This document shows, piece by piece, positions 57,735 to 64,000 of a stretch of 64,000 bases of DNA. The stretch spans positions 1-64,000 of the forward strand of contig JACGCM010002481.1 in the NCBI GenBank assembly GCA_014058105.1. The letters are read 5' to 3'. The notes under the pieces were generated by a model, which did not search any database, was not told the origin of the DNA, and was given only the letters and a program-made list of their open reading frames with translations. The stretch comes from Kingdonia uniflora (Eukaryota; Streptophyta; Magnoliopsida; Ranunculales; Circaeasteraceae). Numbering within the stretch: position 1 is the stretch's first letter; every line of letters begins with the position of its first letter. The translations under genes and the position numbers were made by a program.

Positions 57735-57775
57735 GGGGGAGGGAGGGAGGGAGGGAGAGAGGTGGGGTGGGAGTG
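57735..57775 (+). repeat. G-rich tract with quadruplex pattern
   Basis: GGGGGAGGGAGGGAGGGAGG followed by GAGAGAGGTGGGGTGGG, so at least five runs of three or more G with 1-base spacers. It lies just upstream of the TATA box of the PADRE gene; the coding strand has the complementary C-rich tract. A quadruplex is inferred from the pattern only. Confidence 0.6.
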
Positions 57776-57875
57776 GGATTGGGAGTGGGGGGAAAAGAAA
57801 TTGGTAAAAAACGTCAACACGCATGTCCAAGGGGTCGGTCGGTTTAGTGGAATATTGCGCATCAGCATTGCTCAT

Positions 57876-59762
57876 CCATTATTCCTTTGCTTCTTCCTAT
57901 TATGTTTTGATATCTATTGTAGTCCAACTCATACAAATAGCCTTAACTAACTAGGGTGGTCAGGGCTCGTAGTTTATCGATCTTTTTTTGATACAGTTCT
58001 GGCATTATAGGGTTCCAAAGAAAGGTGTTAGCGAGGCTAGCCTTGATTATAGGCAGGTGTGGTGGCAGGTTCTGGCTAAGGTCTAACCCTATTTTTGTGG
58101 TTTCGTGGTGCTGATGTATGTTGAATCAATGGACATTGCTTACGGTAATGTACATGTGAAAGGCGGTTTTAGTTAAATGCCGTAACATGTACGCTGAAGG
58201 AAATAGAAAACTTTGGTTTAAGAAGTTATTTGAACAACTGGACAACCCATACCTTATGGAAGGTTTGGTTTTAGGTGTTCACCTTATGCACTTAAAACCT
58301 TAAATCAGCTCTGGTCATGGCGTCAGCCCTTGCTTGGGTGGGGAATCGATCTGAGAACCTCTGCATTTCTGCCAGATAAACATAGTTGTTTCCCATAAAA
58401 TTATGAAATAAAATCTATGGCCATTTCTTTGTTTTCTACCATTTCTACGTACATTTTCACTGCAGAGGATTAAGGATTTGGACTGGCAATATTTTTTTTA
58501 TAAAATTACTGAAATGCAATTATTTTTTGTTACGTCATATATGCGTAAGAGATTGAGATTATCTACTCTATTTTCTGTAATTTTTAAGGGAATACATTGA
58601 AGGCCGGTGTGGCCGTACGCCTAACTCCAACTTTTTGATTAATAATGTAAGTTCACTGTTTTTGGTTACATATATTTGTTTGACAACAGTGGTGTCCCCA
58701 TCGCCTACTTTATTCCTGGCTTGTCGTCCGGTCATTGTGTAGTGGTTCGGGTTGTTTAATATGTCTGTGTCATAATAGCAGTTATCAGATGGAAGTAATA
58801 TTTGTTTGCTTCTTCACAAAAGAGGAAACAAAGCATGAAACTGGGAATAAGTGTGATGTTATAAGGCTTCTTTGTAGTGTTTAGGTAGTGTTCCTTGTGT
58901 TACAGTTTATAGTGATATGAGGTTTAGGTCATATTAGGTTTGTGGGATCTGGTCGCTGTAAATAATATTTGCGACAACGAAAGTACATACAGGCTTAAAT
59001 AGTACTACGCCTATTTTACAAACCACATGGATTCTCAAAGTTAGGCCAACTTCCACGCTCCAGCCTCCATGGAGACAAAGATTCAGAGTACCCTTTATGC
59101 ATGTTGGATTACTCTTAAGTCAGAGTTAATCACATAGATAATAATAGGATATAGTAATCATTTCACGGGTGATTAATATTAAATAGTTTTTTTTCGGAAT
59201 GTTGGGATGAACATTAACAAGAATGTCATTATCACAATCAAGAAAATAAAAACCATTAAGATCTCGTAATCTTCTACAGCTAATTTTCATTTATTTAACC
59301 ATTTCTAACCTATAACCTTGCTTCTAAGATTAATTATAATTGCAACGTTTGAACCTAGAAAGGTACACCGGAGGTTCTTCCTGATCCTAAAGATTTCTCT
59401 AGAAATTCAGAAAGTGCTAACCATTCGTGAGCTGACGTACACATGTTTTGTGCAATTTTAAGGGGTCGAACCAAAGCTAATGCTTGGGTGAGGTTAACTT
59501 AAAATCGTTTCTAACTATCGAAATCCTAGAATATTATCAAAACTCAAGTGCAATGAATTAAGTAGTGTTCCAAATAGTTAGATTACTTCTTTTAAGCTCA
59601 AATGACGACTGCTTTATGGGCATAATTGTGGGTTGTTAGCAGTTGAACACCGCCCCACCACGACTATTGGTGCGAAAAGTTTCTTCGAGGAATCTGCAAT
59701 TTCAACTGAGTTACTTGAGATAGATTGGTGGGGAAGTAACAAACAAGGGACTTCGTTATGTC
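57876..59762. other. Intergenic spacer
   Basis: No gene. Near 58270-58380 the minus strand has AGATCGATTCCCCACCC, B-box-like, and could be a worn SINE, but the A box is unconvincing. The rest shows no family signature. Confidence 0.35.
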
Positions 59763-59770
59763 ATCATACA

Positions 59771-60596
59771 TAGGGTTGTCAATGGGACCCGATCACAACC
59801 CCAGCCCGACCTGCTTTAAACGGGTTTGGGTTCACCCTTGACTGGATTGGGTTATAAATGGGTTGACACTTTAGACACAAGAACTTAGCATGTCGAGTTA
59901 AGGTTATGAAGATTGACCCACGAGCTGACCCACTAACCCATTAGTGGTTTGAGTTGATTTGGGTTGATGGGCTTTTAGGTCTTTCTTCATATTATGCGTA
60001 TAACATAACAATCTAAACCTCATTTTTTAAACCATATCATAGTCTTCGACTGGTGACTGGTGACTGGTGACTAGTGCGATTGCTAATCGGATTCTATTTT
60101 TCGTATTCTCTTTCTCTCATATTTCCATCTCCTCTTAATTTTGTTACTTTTTTCAACATAGAGACAATGTTCTTGAAGCAATATACCCTCATCTTCTTAA
60201 AACAACACTTTTAAGGAAATCTTCTCATTTACAAAAGTTGAAAATTCAATGTAGAGAAGGTTAAGGTTGGACTAGAACCAAACCACTATAATCATCCCAA
60301 ATTTAGTTTTGTTTTACAACTTACAAGCTACAACAATGGCGGTCCTAAACCCTAGTAGGGAGGATCATGGGCACATGAGAAGAAAGAAAAGACATGATAT
60401 ATTTTATCTTCAATTAAATAATATTGCGAGTCAAATGGGTTGAGTTGGATGAACACAATAATTTACAGGTCAGGTTTATGTTAGATTTTATGACCCGTTT
60501 ACTGACAGTCGGCTTCGGGTTGGCTGTTTATTGACACGAAGCTAAGATAACACGATCAGACCTGACCCGACCCGTCCCGTCCCATTAACAACCCTA
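59771..60596. mobile_element. hAT-type MITE
   Basis: Perfect 8-bp duplication ATCATACA (59763-59770 and 60597-60604) and terminal inverted repeats: TAGGGTTGTCAATGGGAC at the left, and the right end inverted reads TAGGGTTGTTAATGGGAC. Subterminal regions are full of CCCGACC/GGGTTG repeats in both orientations. 826 bp, no transposase. This is the standard form of non-autonomous hAT elements. Confidence 0.92.
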
Positions 60597-60604
60597 ATCA
60601 TACA

Positions 60605-61734
60605 TATAGATACGCAAGTTTTCCTTCGTTAAAAAAATGACGACATAAGTTTTACTCAAATTAGTTTTTTTTTCCTAACCACCTAATGAAGCATAACTAA
60701 CTTTGAGAAATAAACACCATTCACGCTCTTTACTGCCCAACGTTCATAGCTACGCGAAAAGACTCGACATATCATACAGGCCTTGGAGAATACATCCATT
60801 GGAGAGGATGGCGATATTGTGAATAGGCCAAGTTCAATTATTTGGGCCACTACACATGGCAAACCTATCAGGGGCCATACTATCCTAATGTCCTTTCTTA
60901 CTCTAATACCTCTACGAAGACCCGAGTACAGGACATGTATGTAATAGTGACCGTTCAGCATATAGGGGGCTTCGTTTATGGGGCGAAGGCCATGTAATAA
61001 ACACGGTTAACATATGGTCCAAACCCCGAGTGTCTATAAGCCCATAAAATGTCGGTCACCTTTGTTTTCTTGAGGCTACTTCAACATCCTATGAACGTCT
61101 ATGAATGCAGATGTATTTGTCTATAGGCCATTCTTTCGCATCCCTCTCCGTGAGGGCGAGGGACAGTACAACCCTCAATCAGAGGGAAGAGCGATAACCC
61201 TCTAGAATATATAGTATCTGTATATACCGTTCTAAAACTGATATACATGGCCTATAGTATTTGGAAAATACCTAAAAACTTGTATTATTATTAGGAAGTT
61301 TGAAGTCATTGATAAAAATATGGTCTATGAATAATTTTGGTGACTTATTGAAAAGCAATAGTACCATAGTTCCATGAACATGACCGTGAGATTAACAAAA
61401 AATTCTAGCAAAATTCGAGTACAAGAATGAAAGAAGATCATCATACTCATCTCCGTAACATTATATTTCATAAAGTAAAAGATCTACTTGTATCTATAAG
61501 ATTTATCAACCCCTTCATATACTTATAATTCAAACAGACACACACAGTACCAAAGAAAAGGAAAAATAGCAAATTCCCCCATAATTACTGATATAATCAC
61601 TTGTACGAAGAATGTTACGTTTGAGAAAGATAAGCAAAGCAGAATAAACAGACTAAAATTTCTCAAGTATAACATTTTCGGTATAAACGATTAAATATAA
61701 GTAACTATTTGGAAAATCATACCTAAAAAACACT
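60605..61734. other. Intergenic spacer
   Basis: No gene supported. A 92-codon minus-strand frame at 60683-60961 has no recognised domain. AT-rich sequence toward 61734 is the 3' flank of the next gene. Confidence 0.4.
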
Positions 61735-62025
61735 CTATTTTTCTTCTTCAATGATAGTTTCCAAACCCCTCCCTAACTCTCCATCAACACTTTTGTCATC
61801 ACAACTAACAAAACTTGCATCACACTTGCCTTTCAAATACTCTTGCACTATAATCCTTCCAATCTCTTCATCACCCTTAGCCAACAACTCCTTAAACTCT
61901 CTTGCAGTCATTCGAACCTTGATGCGTAGAGGGCTAATGGGTGCACTCGTGTCTACTGAACCACGACTCGATCGATCGGATTCAAAGTGGTGCACTGGTT
62001 GGTTTGGAGCTAAACAATTCCCCAT
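61735..62025 (-). CDS. Short PADRE-like protein, N-myristoylated
   Basis: 96 residues from MGNCLAPNQPVHHFESDRSS. The frame is open for 89 codons upstream, but the MGNC motif fixes the start at 62025. It has PLRIKVRMTAREFKELLAKG at residues 32-51, the C-terminal half of the PADRE domain, and RGLETIIEEEK at the end, equal to the LETI-E ending of the other member. The N-terminal beta-rich half (ELYYLLP region) is absent. It may be a short-form PADRE protein or a shortened paralogue of the cluster. Acylation and membrane attachment inferred from M-G-N-C. Confidence 0.82.
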   Translation of the reverse strand: MGNCLAPNQPVHHFESDRSSRGSVDTSAPISPLRIKVRMTAREFKELLAKGDEEIGRIIVQEYLKGKCDASFVSCDDKSVDGELGRGLETIIEEEK

Positions 62026-62520
62026 CTCTCTATCTTTCGAATTCTCGTCTTCTACAATAATAATACAACTAGTTGGTTGTGTGGTAATAATGGTTTTATG
62101 TAGAGTTTGGTTCGCTAAAATGTAGGTCAAGTTGTAATAAATACATGGGCTGCCACCCTCATGAAATTGGTTGTGACATATCTGGATTATAGAGAAAGTT
62201 GTTGTCAAATTAAATAGGTGGCTAGAAAACCTAGTAGCCACCGCATTACCGACGCCGATGAAACTCAAGATGAATAGCAAAGAATGAATCATTAAGGCAT
62301 GACTTATGATCGTGCTTCAAATTTCTCATGATTATCACGATAGCCCTAGATCCTATTTGTTTGTTTATGACGGTAAACTATTATGATTAACATAAAATGG
62401 GCCCCGGTGGCTATTGATTTTTTTGTCCTAGGAAGCCACGGCCCCTTAATGTTAAGGAGTCACATAAAGAGAATTTTAGAGTGTGTCATGGTTTTACTAA
62501 TGGCCTGGTAGTAGCTTAGG

Positions 62521-63126
62521 TAGGGATGTGAAATGGGCCCGGATAGGGTCAACCCGGCCCTAAAGAGATAAGGCCCTTGCAAACTCAGGTCGGGCCCGAC
62601 CCCCAACTGTGTTAAGGTTGGGCCGGCCCTGCCCTGCCCTGCCCATAGCCTATAACATCAACCCTTACTCACTCATTGGGCCAAGTGTTAGGGCTCAGGG
62701 CCGGGCTAAGGGTTTGGGCATAGTGTTGGTCCCCGTCTGTCCAACTTTAATGTATATTAATAAAAATAAAAATAAATACAAAAATAGACATCATATTAAA
62801 TTTTAGAATATTATCAAATATCTTTAGACAAAACACTAATCAGTTTATTAGAAATAATAAAAAAACATGAGAAAGAGACATATGTCTTACTTCTCTACAT
62901 TGTTGTAAGGCTTAGTGTGGGCAGGTTTTATTAAGGGTTAGATTAAATGTGAAAGGGCTGGGCTAAGAGCTACAAACATTAGACACTGACCCCACCCTAC
63001 TAGCTGCAAGGGATGGGTCAGTCCAATCCTTAGATATTCAAAGTAGGGCTTTAAAGGGATGACGCCTTAATTTGTAAGGGCAGGGTTAGGCCGGGTCAAT
63101 GGCTTAAGGGTTGTTTTGCAGGCCTA
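62521..63126. mobile_element. hAT-like MITE, second
   Basis: Starts TAGGGATGTGAAATGGGC; the right end inverted reads TAGGCCTGCAAAACAACC, so imperfect inverted repeats. Flanks AGCTTAGG (62513-62520) and ATCTTAGG (63127-63134) match in seven of eight bases. GC-rich with repeated CCCTGCCCTG near 62625. No coding region supported; a short open frame at 62609-62806 is a by-product of the repeats. Confidence 0.65.
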
Positions 63127-63648
63127 ATCTTAGGGGTGTCAACCTAATTGGGATGAATGTTCCCGGGGGATCCAGGAGGATCTAGGGTAGTTTTGATGAA
63201 AATTAACCAAAGTCATTCGAACAAGATAATTGGAGTCGTTCGAACGACTTCTGGTCTATTCGAACAGACTTGTTTTCTATTCGAATAGATTAAGTCCTGA
63301 GGTGTTTTATTCGAATACAACTAAAGTATATTCGAATATACTTTCTGTTATATTTTCTATTCGAACATAGACGCGATTCAGCCTATTTCTTTAGGCGTTT
63401 AAGGGCATATTTATCCTATTTTATAACTAGGAACTTGTAACCCTATAAAAGGGGCAAGGCTAGGCAAAATCTTAAAAGGTTAGATCAATCAAAGTTCTAA
63501 GAGATAGACTTAGGGTTTAAGAGTAATTCAATTGTAATTGATTATTGATTAAGCAGTTGAAGCTCTAAAGGGATTTTTCCCAACCAATTGGTTTGTTCTT
63601 CTTACAATTATTCGTTTTCGAGTTTCTCTATTCGTATTGTGGATTAAG

Positions 63649-63657
63649 TGGTATCAG
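63649..63657 (+). other. Primer-binding site, initiator tRNA-Met type
   Basis: TGGTATCAG, the usual start of the PBS matching the 3' end of plant initiator tRNA-Met, a few bases after the LTR. Confidence 0.65.
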
Positions 63658-63795
63658 TTTTCCAGTTACGATTCTCGGGAGTGATTGTGGTTTCTGGTCT
63701 CTGCGCGTGACCGTCTCAAGCAAACGAAGGAGAAGCTAGTGAGTCCGTTGAAGATTCATCGAAAACCAAATTTGAAGAAGAATGACGATTTGGAG

Positions 63796-63900
63796 ATGGG
63801 CGATTCCAACGATCGACTCACGACTTTAGAAACGACAGTTTTCGACCTACCTTCTACTGTAAGGGAGTTGGTAATCCACAATACGATGAAGAACCTCTAG
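63796..63900 (+). pseudogene. gag start of the right-edge retrotransposon
   Basis: MGDSNDRLTTLETTVFDLPS, then VRELVIHNTMKNL and a TAG. The opening M-.-D-.....L...V..L...V..L is common at the start of plant gypsy gag. The frame stops after 34 codons, so either it is broken or the true start differs. Confidence 0.45.
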
Positions 63901-64000
63901 TTAGCTGAAAAGTCTGAAGAACACAAATTCGATGGGAAAAATAAGCTATAATTGCTTAAAAAAACGAGTTTAACCTAGATCAAACCTTGCCTAGTCTTGC

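Larger units (their letters stand above)
63150..64000 (+). mobile_element. LTR retrotransposon entering from the right edge
   Basis: An LTR-like segment (about 63150-63648) with CCTATAAAAGG (63443) as TATA box, then TGGTATCAG at 63649 as primer-binding site and a gag start. The LTR start is uncertain; TGTTCCCGGGGGATCC near 63160 is a candidate. The LTR is marked by TTCGAA-centred palindromes between 63215 and 63370. The body continues beyond the window. Confidence 0.6.

Noticed and set aside
60605..61734. Possible organellar DNA insertion
   Set aside because: Composition slightly differs from neighbours, but I recognise no chloroplast or mitochondrial gene segment.
62026..62292. 89-codon N-terminal extension of the 61.7-kb PADRE-like frame, signal-peptide-like
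   Set aside because: The internal MGNC is the family's acylation start; the upstream part has no family similarity and is best read as leader sequence.
62609..62806. 65-codon plus-strand frame
   Set aside because: Falls inside the GC-rich repeats of the second hAT-like MITE; composition is dictated by the GGCCCTG repeats.

Overview
The window is nuclear DNA of a flowering plant, probably a eudicot. It is AT-rich, has spliceosomal GT/AG intron borders, plant gene families (a plastid small heat shock protein and N-myristoylated PADRE/DUF4228 proteins), and Ty1/copia, Athila-like and Tat-like LTR retrotransposons. I cannot name the species.

Layout. 1-3.5 kb: a plastid-type small heat shock protein gene (HSP21 family), recognisable along its whole length but carrying several frameshifts. 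3.5-11.6 kb: a decayed Ty1/copia element on the minus strand with both LTRs. 12.0-12.8 kb: an L1-type LINE fragment. 13.4-14.0 kb: a broken PADRE gene split by a 279-bp insertion. 14.1-14.9 kb: a probable solo LTR. 15.6-50.9 kb: one nested block. A second copy of the copia family (plus strand, TSD TAGAT) carries a Helitron-like insertion in its leader and an Athila-like gypsy element (minus strand, TSD AATAT) near its 3' end. The Athila-like gag is in turn split by a 14.5-kb Tat-like gypsy element (plus strand, TSD GGAGT). 52.9-62.0 kb: three intact PADRE genes on the minus strand, with a minimal SINE, a repeat-rich candidate retroelement and two hAT-type MITEs around them. 63.1-64.0 kb: the LTR, primer-binding site and gag start of another retrotransposon that runs off the window.

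Working together. Without the 35.3-kb nested block, the PADRE pseudogene and the three PADRE genes form one minus-strand tandem cluster with about 4 kb between members. The host content is therefore a small array of stress-related myristoylated proteins plus one plastid heat-shock gene; most of the rest is transposon. Every retroelement coding region carries stops and frameshifts. The least ordinary part is the Tat-like element: behind its pol it has a ~160-bp tandem array and then about 6 kb of antisense reading frames, including a long antisense gene related to the 'putative gypsy-type transposon' domain and two further antisense ORFs I cannot place.
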